DNA from: Mycolicibacterium llatzerense
GTDB taxonomy: Bacteria; Actinomycetota; Actinomycetes; Mycobacteriales; Mycobacteriaceae
DNA length: 64,000 nt
Assembly (NCBI RefSeq): GCF_000878195.1
Contig: NZ_JXST01000008.1
Location: 62,001 to 126,000 of the forward strand
Direction of reading: 5' to 3'
Shown here: positions 34,501 through 43,402 of the stretch, piece after piece
How the letters are laid out: every line of letters starts with the position of its first letter
How positions within the stretch are numbered: the first letter of the stretch is position 1
Notes under the pieces: model-generated
What the model was told of the DNA's origin: nothing
Seen by the model: only the letters and a program-made list of their open reading frames with translations
The model's database searches: none
Translations under genes and position numbers: made by a program

Positions 34501-35030
34501 TCGGTGACCGTCACCGGAAAGTCACCGTCGAGCGCGGCGATGCGCTGCGTGCCGTCGGCCAGGAACTGCACACGCAGCATGGGGTGCCGCGCCGCCAATG
34601 CCGTTGCGGCAGCGGTCAATCGCTCCGCATCGACCTCGTGGCCGTCGAATTCGACATAGAGATGTCCGGCCACACCGCCCAGTAGCTGGTCGTCTTCCCG
34701 GCCGATCCACATGGCGTGCTGCATCGGCGCCAGCCCGAACGGCTGGTCATGTTCCGAATTATCCTGCGGTACCGATGCTTCGGCGCGTTGCAGACCGCCC
34801 GCCGCGGACAGCAGTTCGGACCAGGCCGCGATCGTCGGCTCCGCTGCCAGTGCGGCGAAGTCGATGTCGATGCCCTGCTTCCGCCAGCGCCCGGCCAGCG
34901 ACATCATGCGAATCGAGTCCAGCCCCTGACCGATCAGGTCGGCGCCGGGATCGAGGGTGTCAGCGCGGGCGCCCAGCAGTTCGGCAACCTCCTCGCGGAT
35001 GGCCTGCGAATTCACTGCCACGACGCCCAC
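31530..35030 (-). CDS. mbtB: Mycobactin NRPS MbtB (ArCP-Cy-A-PCP)
   Basis: A 1166-residue synthetase that receives salicylate and forms the hydroxyphenyl-oxazoline from Ser or Thr. Aryl carrier Ser39 is in GQGLDSIRMMS. The cyclisation domain (about 95–510) has the DxxxxDxxS motif as DMQAADAMS near 229. Adenylation about 545–1020 (FTSGSTGEPKGVEV near 694). Carrier Ser in LGGDSVLATATV about 1091. No C-terminal thioesterase. The GTG at 35030 sits 4 bases after GGAGGGG. First gene of the minus-strand mbt operon; two IdeR-like boxes lie just upstream. Confidence 0.96.
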   Translation of the reverse strand: MGVVAVNSQAIREEVAELLGARADTLDPGADLIGQGLDSIRMMSLAGRWRKQGIDIDFAALAAEPTIAAWSELLSAAGGLQRAEASVPQDNSEHDQPFGLAPMQHAMWIGREDDQLLGGVAGHLYVEFDGHEVDAERLTAAATALAARHPMLRVQFLADGTQRIAALDGDFPVTVTDLRALPADQIAQQLAAIQRRKAHQQLTGQVFELSLTLLPDGATRLHVDLDMQAADAMSYRTLMADLAALYRGVELAPLAYTYREYRMATTQSAEQVNPRADADRQWWGDRIPELPDPPRLPLVPAAEQNDPRHTTRRWHWLAPDVRDALYAAARRRGITPAMALAASFSDALACWSAGQRFLLNVPLFGRDQRHADVDRLVGDFTSSLLLDVDLTDAATATGRCAVLQDAFRSAAAHSDYSGLEVLRDLSRHRGTQVLAPVVFTSALGLGELFGSAVIETFGTPGWINSQGPQVMLDAQVTEFNGGVLVNWDVREEAFPAGVIDAMFARHIAELERLAVDDTAWEATTPEPLSAAQRAVRDEANSRTGAPSGAALHTGFFASAAARPAATAMIGETRQWTYAELAEEVSAVASALRIAGITPGDTVAVLGPKGAEQIIALLAILAAGGVYLPIGVDQPADRTEKILATGGVRMALYCGDLTPSWKPSLTVTEAMRIGRRADGPFVPAATDPHELAYVLFTSGSTGEPKGVEVTHDAAMNTAEFLYGHFNIGPADRCLALATLECDLSVLDMFATLATGGSIVVVDEPYRRDPDHWAALIAEHGVTVLNFLPGWLEMLVSVNEGAGADRLASVRVVLTGGDWVRTAMVRHLQAQAPGVRVAGLGGATETAIHATIFEAGELPETWSAVPYGVPFTNNACRVVNEAGQDCPDWVAGELWFTGRGIASGYRGRADLTADRFVRYAGRTWYRSGDLARYRPDGVLEFVGRADHRVKISGYRIELGDVEAALQRVPGVRAAVAGVVSGGERGHDVLAALVSVDDPALTTERISAAVAELVPPHMIPRQLQVVAAIPFTVGGKTDRRAAAGQLAALVQAADGAGRALPETTLERALVAIVSELLAVDAGVEDDFFELGGDSVLATATVARIRKWLDTPTVGVPDIFAARTVRALAQRLIGREDGNGRLDMVAELYLEIADMNHDDVLTALDPAAVS

Positions 35031-35049
35031 AACACCCCTCCAAATACGT

Positions 35050-35068
35050 TAAAGACAGGCTGTCCTAA
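35050..35068. promoter_or_regulatory. IdeR-box-like site 1, mbtB/mbtA intergenic
   Basis: TAAAGACAGGCTGTCCTAA matches the consensus TTAGGTTAGGCTAACCTAA at 13 of 19 positions. It is nearest to mbtB and ends one base before site 2. Two tandem boxes are also described between mbtA and mbtB in M. tuberculosis, where iron-loaded IdeR represses both directions. Confidence 0.7.
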
Positions 35069-35069
35069 T

Positions 35070-35088
35070 TTTGATTAGGCTACCCTAT
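35070..35088. promoter_or_regulatory. IdeR-box-like site 2, mbtB/mbtA intergenic
   Basis: TTTGATTAGGCTACCCTAT matches the 19-base IdeR consensus at 15 of 19 positions, with an intact ATTAGGCTA core. It is 38 bases before the mbtA start and directly beside site 1. Confidence 0.82.
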
Positions 35089-35126
35089 ATTGCTGCTACC
35101 TCCATGCCTACCCCGAGGGATCTGCC

Positions 35127-36773
35127 GTGACGCGCACCACTGCCTCCGCCGAGGTCGATCAGCATTTGCTGAACGGATTCGTACCGTTTCCGCACGATCG
35201 CGCCGAGCGCTACCGCAAAGCGGGCTATTGGGCCGGCAAACCACTGGACAGCCTGCTGACCGACGGCGCGAGGCAATGGCCGGACCGCGTTGCCGTCATC
35301 GATCCGTCCGCGTCATACACGTTTGCCAAACTCGATGAGCTGGCCGCAGAGGCGGCCGCCGGCTTCGCCGCCCTTGGCATCGGAATCGGCGATCGGGTCC
35401 TGCTTCAAGTGCCCAACACCGCGAACTTCGCCATCGCCCTGTTCGGGCTGCTGCACGCGGGTGCGGTGCCCGTCATGTGCCTGCCCGCCCATCGCCGCGC
35501 CGAACTCAGTCATTTCGCCACGGTCAGCGGCGCGGTCGCCCTCGTCATCGCCGACCGGTTCGGCGGCTTCGACTACCGGGACATGGCGCGTGAGCTGGTC
35601 GCCGAGCACCCGAGGCTCGAGCAGGTGATCGTCGACGGCGACGCCGGCGAATTCACCAGCTGGACTTCCCTTTTCGGCCATGCGCCAATACCCGCGCCGA
35701 CAATCAACACAGCGGAACCCGCATTGCTCCTGGTATCCGGCGGCACCACCGGAGCGCCGAAGCTGATCCCCCGCACCCACGACGACTACTACTACAACGC
35801 CACCGCCAGCGCCGCGCTGTGCGAAATGACCGGCGACGACGTATATCTGACGGTGTTGCCGGCGGCGCACAACTTCCCGCTGTCCTGCCCGGGCATGCTC
35901 GGTGCGATGTCCGTGGGTGCCACCACCGTCTTCACCACCGATCCCAGCCCGGAATCCGCGTTCGCCACCATCGCCCGGCACGGCGTCACCGTCTGCGCCC
36001 TGGTGCCCGCGCTGGCCACCCTGTGGACGCTGGCGTGCGATTGGGAACCGCAGCGCCCCACCACGTTGCGACTGCTCCAGGTCGGCGGCGCCAAGCTCTC
36101 CGCACCGGACGCGGCGGCCGCCCGCGCCGCGCTCACGCCCGGCCTGCAACAGGTTTTCGGCATGGCCGAGGGGCTGATCAACTACACCCGCCCCGGCGAC
36201 GACCCCGAACTGCTCGATCACACCCAGGGCGCGCCGCTGTGCCCCGACGACGAACTGCGCATCGTCGACGACGAGGGCGCCGACGTGCCGGCCGGCAGCG
36301 AAGGCGAACTCCTGGTGCGCGGGCCGTACACCCTGGGTGGCTACTACCGCGCGCCGTCCGACAACGAGCGGTCGTTCAGCCCAGACGGCTACTACCGCAG
36401 TGGGGATCGGGTGCGCCGCAGGGCCGACGGCTACCTCGAGGTCACCGGACGCATCAAGGACGTCATCCACCGCGGCGGCGAGACCATCTCGGCGCTCGAT
36501 CTCGAAGAGCACCTACTCACGCACCCATCGATCCGGGCCGCCGCCGCGGTCCCGATGCCCGACCCCTACCTGGGCGAAAAAATCTGTGCGGTGGTCGTTT
36601 TCAGCGGACCGCCGGTCAGCCTCAGCGACCTCAACGGCTACCTCGACGGCCGCGGTGTCGCCGTACACAGCCGGCCTGACACCCTGGTGGCACAGACGTC
36701 GCTGCCGGTGACCGCGGTCGGCAAGGTCGACAAGAAGGCCATCATCCGCGCGATCGCCACAGCCACTACCTGA
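35127..36773 (+). CDS. mbtA: Salicyl-AMP ligase MbtA
   Basis: A 548-residue aryl acid adenylating enzyme that activates salicylate and loads it onto the MbtB aryl carrier. Family motifs: LLVSGGTTGAPKLIPRTH (A3), HNFPLSCPG, QVFGMAEGLINYT (A5), YYRSGDRVRR and GRIKDVIHRGGETIS (A7/A8), and the catalytic Lys in TAVGKVDKKAI. HNFPLSCPG and FGMAEGL are typical of DhbE/EntE-type aryl acid enzymes. GTG start with GAGGGA upstream. Divergent from mbtB under tandem IdeR-like boxes. Confidence 0.96.
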   Translation: MTRTTASAEVDQHLLNGFVPFPHDRAERYRKAGYWAGKPLDSLLTDGARQWPDRVAVIDPSASYTFAKLDELAAEAAAGFAALGIGIGDRVLLQVPNTANFAIALFGLLHAGAVPVMCLPAHRRAELSHFATVSGAVALVIADRFGGFDYRDMARELVAEHPRLEQVIVDGDAGEFTSWTSLFGHAPIPAPTINTAEPALLLVSGGTTGAPKLIPRTHDDYYYNATASAALCEMTGDDVYLTVLPAAHNFPLSCPGMLGAMSVGATTVFTTDPSPESAFATIARHGVTVCALVPALATLWTLACDWEPQRPTTLRLLQVGGAKLSAPDAAAARAALTPGLQQVFGMAEGLINYTRPGDDPELLDHTQGAPLCPDDELRIVDDEGADVPAGSEGELLVRGPYTLGGYYRAPSDNERSFSPDGYYRSGDRVRRRADGYLEVTGRIKDVIHRGGETISALDLEEHLLTHPSIRAAAAVPMPDPYLGEKICAVVVFSGPPVSLSDLNGYLDGRGVAVHSRPDTLVAQTSLPVTAVGKVDKKAIIRAIATATT

Positions 36774-36779
36774 CAGCCA

Positions 36780-36868
36780 CTCGCGAGCAGACATAAAACT
36801 GTCGATTTGCGACTGAAATTGACAGTTTTGCTGGGGGCACCTCCCGCTTGCGGGGGACTGCTCGCGAG
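36780..36868. repeat. Nested palindromic intergenic element
   Basis: Outer arms CTCGCGAGCAG (36780–36790) and CTGCTCGCGAG (36858–36868) are perfect complements. Inner arms AAAACTGTC (36795–36803) and GACAGTTTT (36821–36829) also pair, and CCCGC-TT-GCGGG forms a third hairpin near 36843–36854. It follows mbtA and precedes the next gene, so it may end mbtA transcription. It resembles the GCGAGCAGAC-type palindromes seen between genes in mycobacteria. Confidence 0.6.
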
Positions 36869-36899
36869 ACAACACCGACCCCCACCAGGAGCAACCCGA

Positions 36900-37586
36900 A
36901 TGTCACAGCAAGCCGACGCCGGCATGGACACACCCAAGAGTCTGCGCGAATACATCACGAACACGGCGATCAACACCGTGCCGCCATTGGTCGCGTACTA
37001 CGTGCTGCGCATGTTCGACTTCGAGCCGTACCTGGCGCTGGTCGGGGCGATCATCACCGCGGCTGTGCAGGGCGCGCTGACCATGGTGCGCAAGCGGAAG
37101 GTCGAGCCCGCGAACGTCGTGGTGATCGTCGGCGCGGTGTGCTCGCTGACCATCGCGCTTACCACCAAGAACCCGCGCATCGTCCAGGCCCTCGAGCTCG
37201 TCCCGATGTCCCTGCTGGTGTGGTCGTTCGCCATCAGCGGGCTGCTCCGCAAGCCGAATTCGAAGAAGATGACCGGCGTCATCTCCCCCGCCCTTGCCGA
37301 GCCGGCCCTGCCCGAACGCGGCTGGACCGAGCAGAGCCTCCAGGACTGGCACCGGTTGCACACCCAGCTGTGCGTCGGACTCGGGCTGCTGTGCGGTTTC
37401 TATCCCGTCTTCGCCCTGTACATGATCTTCAGCTATCCCGTCGACCTCTCGCAGTTCGTCATCGTCGCGACCGGGCCCACCCTCGTGGTGCTCTGCATCG
37501 TGTTCGCGGTGGCCCGCATTCGTCGTTTCGTCGGACAGCACGACGCTGCCGCCGAGGCGGTGGCAATACCTACCGGTTCTGAGTAG
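36900..37586 (+). CDS. Multi-pass membrane protein (VC0807/YciB-like), function unknown
   Basis: A 228-residue protein with about six hydrophobic segments (near 20–35, 37–55, 70–90, 97–115, 155–180, 185–205), resembling the VC0807/septation-protein-A-like family. The ATG at 36900 has AGGAGC upstream; the open frame extends back into the palindromic element, so that part was dropped. It sits between mbtA and an acyltransferase, where M. tuberculosis has mbtJ. A role in siderophore handling is possible from context only. Confidence 0.75.
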   Translation: MSQQADAGMDTPKSLREYITNTAINTVPPLVAYYVLRMFDFEPYLALVGAIITAAVQGALTMVRKRKVEPANVVVIVGAVCSLTIALTTKNPRIVQALELVPMSLLVWSFAISGLLRKPNSKKMTGVISPALAEPALPERGWTEQSLQDWHRLHTQLCVGLGLLCGFYPVFALYMIFSYPVDLSQFVIVATGPTLVVLCIVFAVARIRRFVGQHDAAAEAVAIPTGSE

Positions 37587-37629
37587 TCACACTCATCCGC
37601 GCCGCGCGGCGCTGGGGCATCATCAGTTC

Positions 37630-39012
37630 ATGCCGAGACTCCTGCCCGACTTCCGCGCCGTGATCGATGGCACCGCGCCCGACCGCGACCGCAGCATCGA
37701 TGTCGCCAGGCTGGGTGCACTGCTGGTGGTGATGTTCGGGCATTGCGCGCTGCTGCTCGCCACCATCACTGCAGGCGGCGTCCAGATCGGCAATACCTTG
37801 GGTGCAGTCCCGAGCCTGCAACCGGCCACCTGGGTGCTGCAGGTCATGCCGCTGTTCTTCTTTGCCGGAGCCGCGGCAGGCATCTACAGCTGGCAGGACG
37901 GCACACCGTGGGGCACCTGGCTTTTCACCCGGGCGCAACGGTTGTGCCGACCGGCGCTGTGGTACCTGGCCGCCTGGACGGTCGCCCTGGTCGTGGTGCG
38001 GTTCACCGTGGGCGCCGAATCCGCAGCTGCCCTGGGCAACGAGGCGGTGGCGCTGCTCTGGTTCCTCGGCACCTATCTGATCGTGCTGGCGTTCGTTCCC
38101 GCATTGGCCCGGTTGCGCTCGGCCCGAGCTGCCACCGTGGTGGTCGCGACCCTGATGGCGGTCGCGGCGCTCGGCGACTGGGCCCGCATCAGCACCCACA
38201 CCCTGGAGGCCGGCGCGGCGAATCTGGTGGTGGTCTGGCTGATTCCGATGGTCATCGGCGCGGCGTACGCACACCGCCTCGTCACTCCTCGCACAGCGCT
38301 GATGGTCGCCGCCGCCACACTGGCCGTCCAGGTACTGGTCGCCAGGTGCGGCCCGTACGAGGCGTCACTGGTGGTCACCGGCACCGAACGGATGTCCAAC
38401 GTAACCCCGCCCACGATCATGCTTGCGCTGCAGTGCATCTGGATGTCCACCCTGTTCATCGGCTGTGCCTCGGTGGTTCGCCGGTGGGCCCAGCGTCCCC
38501 GCGTCTGGTACCTGATCGTCGTGGGCAACAGCGGGGCGATGACGTTGTACCTCTGGCACATTGCGGCCATCGCGATCGCGACGTTCGGCCTGCACGCGGT
38601 GGGCCTGGACGCCTACGACCCTGCGGCCCCGCACTTCTGGCGCAATATCGCGATCCGGGCGCTGGTCTTCGCGGTGGTGATGACGGTCATGTTCCTGCTG
38701 CTGTCCCCACTCGAGCACAACCCGTTGAAGTGGTGGGATGCCCGGGTCCAGGCGACCGGAAGCCCGTCGACCGTGGCAGGTGTGCTGGTCTGCGCCGCCG
38801 GCGTGGCGTTGCTGCTGATGGCCAAGTACGGGCTGGGTACCAGCTCGGGCTGGACACTGTTGGCGCTCTTCACGATTACGCTCGCCGGCGCACGGATCAG
38901 CGCAGGACGATCGGCGGCGCGGCGGCCAGTGACCCCGGGCGAATCGGCCGGCTCAGTGCGCGCTGACGAAGATGGCGTTGACCGTGCCGCTCTTGACCAG
39001 AGTCGGCCCTGA
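37630..39012 (+). CDS. Acyltransferase 3 family membrane protein
   Basis: A 460-residue protein with about ten membrane segments. The N-terminus DRSIDVARLGALLVVMFGHC carries the family His in the first helix (R…GH), typical of acyltransferase-3 (OafA/NodX-like) enzymes that O-acylate sugars or lipids on the membrane. MPLFFFAGAAAGIYSW and LWHIAAIAIATF are also family-like. Position inside the mycobactin locus raises the idea that it modifies siderophore or envelope lipid. Its last 60 bases overlap the end of the convergent gene at 38953. Confidence 0.82.
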   Translation: MPRLLPDFRAVIDGTAPDRDRSIDVARLGALLVVMFGHCALLLATITAGGVQIGNTLGAVPSLQPATWVLQVMPLFFFAGAAAGIYSWQDGTPWGTWLFTRAQRLCRPALWYLAAWTVALVVVRFTVGAESAAALGNEAVALLWFLGTYLIVLAFVPALARLRSARAATVVVATLMAVAALGDWARISTHTLEAGAANLVVVWLIPMVIGAAYAHRLVTPRTALMVAAATLAVQVLVARCGPYEASLVVTGTERMSNVTPPTIMLALQCIWMSTLFIGCASVVRRWAQRPRVWYLIVVGNSGAMTLYLWHIAAIAIATFGLHAVGLDAYDPAAPHFWRNIAIRALVFAVVMTVMFLLLSPLEHNPLKWWDARVQATGSPSTVAGVLVCAAGVALLLMAKYGLGTSSGWTLLALFTITLAGARISAGRSAARRPVTPGESAGSVRADEDGVDRAALDQSRP

Positions 39013-39663
39013 CGCGGAGACGAGGTACGCCTCGTTGCCCGTCGGGTAGCCGCCACCGTTGGTCGAGATGTGCACGTGGGTGTAGTGATTGGCGTCGGGA
39101 CCGCCGTAATCGGGCATCCGGTGGGCAGTGCCGTCCGGGTAGTAGATCACCTGCCGCCAGATCACATGGTTCAGATCGAACCGCCGCGCGTTGGCCAGCA
39201 CGTACGACAGGATGCGGTCGCCCAGCGCCTTGCCGGCGGACGACCCGTAGTCGGGCACCATCACGTCCAGCGCCAGGCCTTCGGGATGCCAGCGCAGCGA
39301 ATCCGGGCGAACTCCGGTCATCGTGTGGATTTCCGGGAACGCCGCGCTGACGGCGCGCTCGGCGAGGATGGTGTCGATCTGCAGCCCCCGCTCGGCGGCG
39401 ACACCCACCGGCAAAGCGATGCTGCGCACCATGGCGCGCGAACTCTCGGCCGCCTCGGCGACGATCAGCGAACCCGGATGCAAAGCAGTGGGCTCGGCCA
39501 GGACCACCTGCGCGCAGCAGACGTCCACCTCAGTGGCGGTGGCGCCGGTGTGGGCCGCCGTGCCCGCAGCGACGAACGCCGCAGCCGGCATCACCAGCGC
39601 CGCCAGAGCCACCGACCAACGGCGCCGTGCGCGCGTCTCGGTAGCTAATCCGGGCTTGTCCAC
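38953..39663 (-). CDS. Exported protein with ARB-07466-like C-terminal domain
   Basis: A 236-residue protein with an N-terminal signal sequence (RRRWSVALAALVMPAAAFVA) followed by an extended segment and a C-terminal domain with RWHPEGLALDVMVPDYG, RFDLNHVIWRQVIYYPDG and NHYTHVHISTNGG. The spaced His/Asp residues are typical of the ARB-07466-like domain of actinobacterial exported proteins, probably metal-binding hydrolases related to peptidase/lysozyme-like folds. GTG start at 39663. Ends 60 bases inside the convergent acyltransferase gene. Confidence 0.78.
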   Translation of the reverse strand: MDKPGLATETRARRRWSVALAALVMPAAAFVAAGTAAHTGATATEVDVCCAQVVLAEPTALHPGSLIVAEAAESSRAMVRSIALPVGVAAERGLQIDTILAERAVSAAFPEIHTMTGVRPDSLRWHPEGLALDVMVPDYGSSAGKALGDRILSYVLANARRFDLNHVIWRQVIYYPDGTAHRMPDYGGPDANHYTHVHISTNGGGYPTGNEAYLVSASGPTLVKSGTVNAIFVSAH

Positions 39664-39753
39664 CGGTGCACCATACCCTGCAGGTCACCGTTTGGTAACG
39701 GCTTCGAATTAGCAGCGCTGGTAAATTCGCAGTACACGTCAGCAGGAGGAGCC

Positions 39754-40245
39754 GTGGCGAGCGCACGACCGAGAACCACCGCCGAGCCGTCGGTCGACGC
39801 GATCGCCGATGCTCTCGTCACCGCATCGCGGCTGCTCCTGGACATCACGGCACGCTCGGTCGCGGGCGTCGACGACACGTTGACCGTCCCCCAGCTGCGG
39901 GTTCTGGTGATCCTGTCGTCGCACGGCGCGAGCAACCTGACCACGCTGGCCAGTCAACTCGACGTCCAACCGTCGACCATCGGCCGGATGGCCGAGCGCC
40001 TCGTCACCGCCGGCCTGATCGACCGGCGCACACACCCGAACTCCCGCCGCGAGATCGTCGTCGAGCTGACCAGACGAGGACACGCCGTCGTGGACACCGT
40101 GACCAAGCGCCGCCGCGCCGAGATCGCCCGGGTCGTCGAGACCATGCCGGCCCGCGAGCGACTTGGCATGGTCCGCGCATTGCACGCATTCACCGACGCC
40201 GGCGGCGAACCGCCCGCCGACGCCCCGGCCGGCCTGGACTTCTAG
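39754..40245 (+). CDS. MarR-family transcriptional regulator
   Basis: A 163-residue winged-helix regulator. The DNA-binding part reads LTVPQLRVLVILSSHG, NLTTLASQLDVQPSTIGRMA, then ERLVTAGLIDRRTHPNSRRE with the wing. GTG start with an AGGAGGAG ribosome site. It is convergent with mbtI (one base apart) and divergent from the ARB-07466-like gene. Ligand and targets unknown. Confidence 0.88.
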   Translation: MASARPRTTAEPSVDAIADALVTASRLLLDITARSVAGVDDTLTVPQLRVLVILSSHGASNLTTLASQLDVQPSTIGRMAERLVTAGLIDRRTHPNSRREIVVELTRRGHAVVDTVTKRRRAEIARVVETMPARERLGMVRALHAFTDAGGEPPADAPAGLDF

Positions 40246-40246
40246 C

Positions 40247-41613
<1,367 letters not shown>

Positions 41614-41641
41614 CCAAAAAGACACCGCCTACCCCTGTGAT

Positions 41642-43402
41642 TCACGCCCCAGCATCAGCCTTGGCCGCCGCTTTCGCGACGGTCCAGCCACTGGCCGACG
41701 TCCGCTGCGCCCAGAAATCGGCGTAGCGGCCACCGCGCGCCATGAGCTGCTCATGGGTGCCGCTGTCGTCCACCGTGCCGCGACCGGACAGCACGACGAT
41801 GTTGTCGGCGGCAGTGACCGTGGACAGTTTGTGCGCGATCACGATGACGGTGCTGCGGTCCGCCAATTCGCGGATGGACGCGGCGACATGGCGTTCGTTC
41901 TCGGGGTCCAGTGCGCTGGTGGCCTCGTCGAACAGCACCACCGGGGCGTTTTTCAGCAAAGCGCGCGCGATCGAAACCCGCTGCCGCTCACCGCCGGACA
42001 GTGCCGAACCGCCCTCACCCACCCGCGTTTGCCAACCGGCCGGCAGGCGGTCCACGACAGACTGCAGTCCGGCGATGCGGGCCGCTTCCCGGATGTCGTC
42101 GTCTGATGCGGTCGGCGCACCGATCCGCACGTTCTCCCACAGGGTGTCGTCGAACAGGTACACGTCCTGGAACACCAGGGACAGCTGGCCCATCAGCTCC
42201 GCGGTGCCCTGATCGCGGACGTCGACGCCACCGACCCGGACCACGCCGGCGTCCACGTCGTAGAACCGCGCCAGCAGCCGGGTGATGGTCGTCTTGCCCG
42301 AGCCCGACGGACCCACCAGCGCCGTCATGGTGCCGGGCGCCGCGACGAAGCTGACATCCTCGAGCACCCGGCGCCCCGGATAGCTGAATCCGACGTGGTC
42401 CAGCTGAACCCGACCGCGCTCTGAAACTGGTTGCGGGGCAGCCGATTCCGGCAGCGCCGGGGTATCCAGCACCGATGTGATGCGGTCCAGTTCGGCACCG
42501 GCCATCCGCATGGCGGAGCCGTATTCGGCCAGTTCTGACAGCGGAGAGGTGAACCGCGCCGCCAGACCGAGGATCGCCACCAGCGTCACCGGATTGATCT
42601 CGCCGCCGACCGCCAGCCAGACGCCCACCGTGATCAGCCCGCCCAGCACCGCCTGCACGCCGACGCCGCTCAGCATCATGCCCGCCACCGACGCCCACAG
42701 GGCCCGCTTGCCGACCTGCTCTTGCTCGGCCAGGGCTGTCGTCAGCGGATCGAACTCGGCCCCGGTCCGCCCGAACGCGCGCAACACCGGCTGGCAGCGC
42801 GCGAATTCGATGACGCGGGAGTTCACCTCGATCTCGGCAGCGTGGGTGCGCGCTTCGGCCGACGCGATCAACGTGGCCGAGGCCCGGGTGGCCAGGATCA
42901 GGACCACCCCACCGGCCAATGCGGCGATGCCGATCCGCCAGTCGAAGACGAACAGGCCCACCACCACGGTCAGCGCACTGGTGGTGTTGACCACCAACGG
43001 CGTGACCAGGTGCGCACTACTCGTACCGACGAAAGTCGTGCCCTTGACCGCGATCTGGGATACCTGGCCGACCCGTTCCCGGGTGAACCAGCCCAGCGGC
43101 AGGGTGACCATGTGGTCGCCGAGGCGGTGGTGCAGCAGCCGCATGGTGGTCAACGCCATCCGCATCGACTGCGCCGCCTGCACGTAGTGCGCGACAGCAC
43201 TGAGCAGCACGACCACCGCCAGGACGACCAACCAGCGGCCCGCGGCACCGAAGTCGCCGCCGAACAGCGCGAGCGAGATCGGCACCAGCAGCGTCATCGA
43301 AAGACCGTGCAGCAGCCCGTAACCGACGGCCCAGGCCAGGAAGCTGTACATCCGGCCGCGCTCGGCGCCCAGAATCCGCAGGAACCCACTGATCATCGTC
43401 AT
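41642..43402 (-). CDS. ABC exporter-fold transporter subunit, IrtB-like (siderophore transport)
   Basis: A 586-residue half-transporter with six membrane segments (about 15–290) and an ATPase domain. Walker A is VGPSGSGKTTI, Q-loop SLVFQDVYLF, signature LSGGERQRVS, Walker B VVLFDEATSALD, H-loop AHKLSTV. It is the second of a heterodimer with the gene at 43399, coupled by ATGA. The pair resembles IrtAB, an importer with exporter fold for ferric carboxymycobactin in M. tuberculosis. Whether this copy imports or exports cannot be read from sequence. Confidence 0.85.
   Translation of the reverse strand: MTMISGFLRILGAERGRMYSFLAWAVGYGLLHGLSMTLLVPISLALFGGDFGAAGRWLVVLAVVVLLSAVAHYVQAAQSMRMALTTMRLLHHRLGDHMVTLPLGWFTRERVGQVSQIAVKGTTFVGTSSAHLVTPLVVNTTSALTVVVGLFVFDWRIGIAALAGGVVLILATRASATLIASAEARTHAAEIEVNSRVIEFARCQPVLRAFGRTGAEFDPLTTALAEQEQVGKRALWASVAGMMLSGVGVQAVLGGLITVGVWLAVGGEINPVTLVAILGLAARFTSPLSELAEYGSAMRMAGAELDRITSVLDTPALPESAAPQPVSERGRVQLDHVGFSYPGRRVLEDVSFVAAPGTMTALVGPSGSGKTTITRLLARFYDVDAGVVRVGGVDVRDQGTAELMGQLSLVFQDVYLFDDTLWENVRIGAPTASDDDIREAARIAGLQSVVDRLPAGWQTRVGEGGSALSGGERQRVSIARALLKNAPVVLFDEATSALDPENERHVAASIRELADRSTVIVIAHKLSTVTAADNIVVLSGRGTVDDSGTHEQLMARGGRYADFWAQRTSASGWTVAKAAAKADAGA

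Noticed and set aside
35104..35130. An 8-codon ORF (MPTPRDLP) whose stop overlaps the mbtA GTG
   Set aside because: Too short to judge, no minus-10 at leaderless spacing and no special codons; probably chance.
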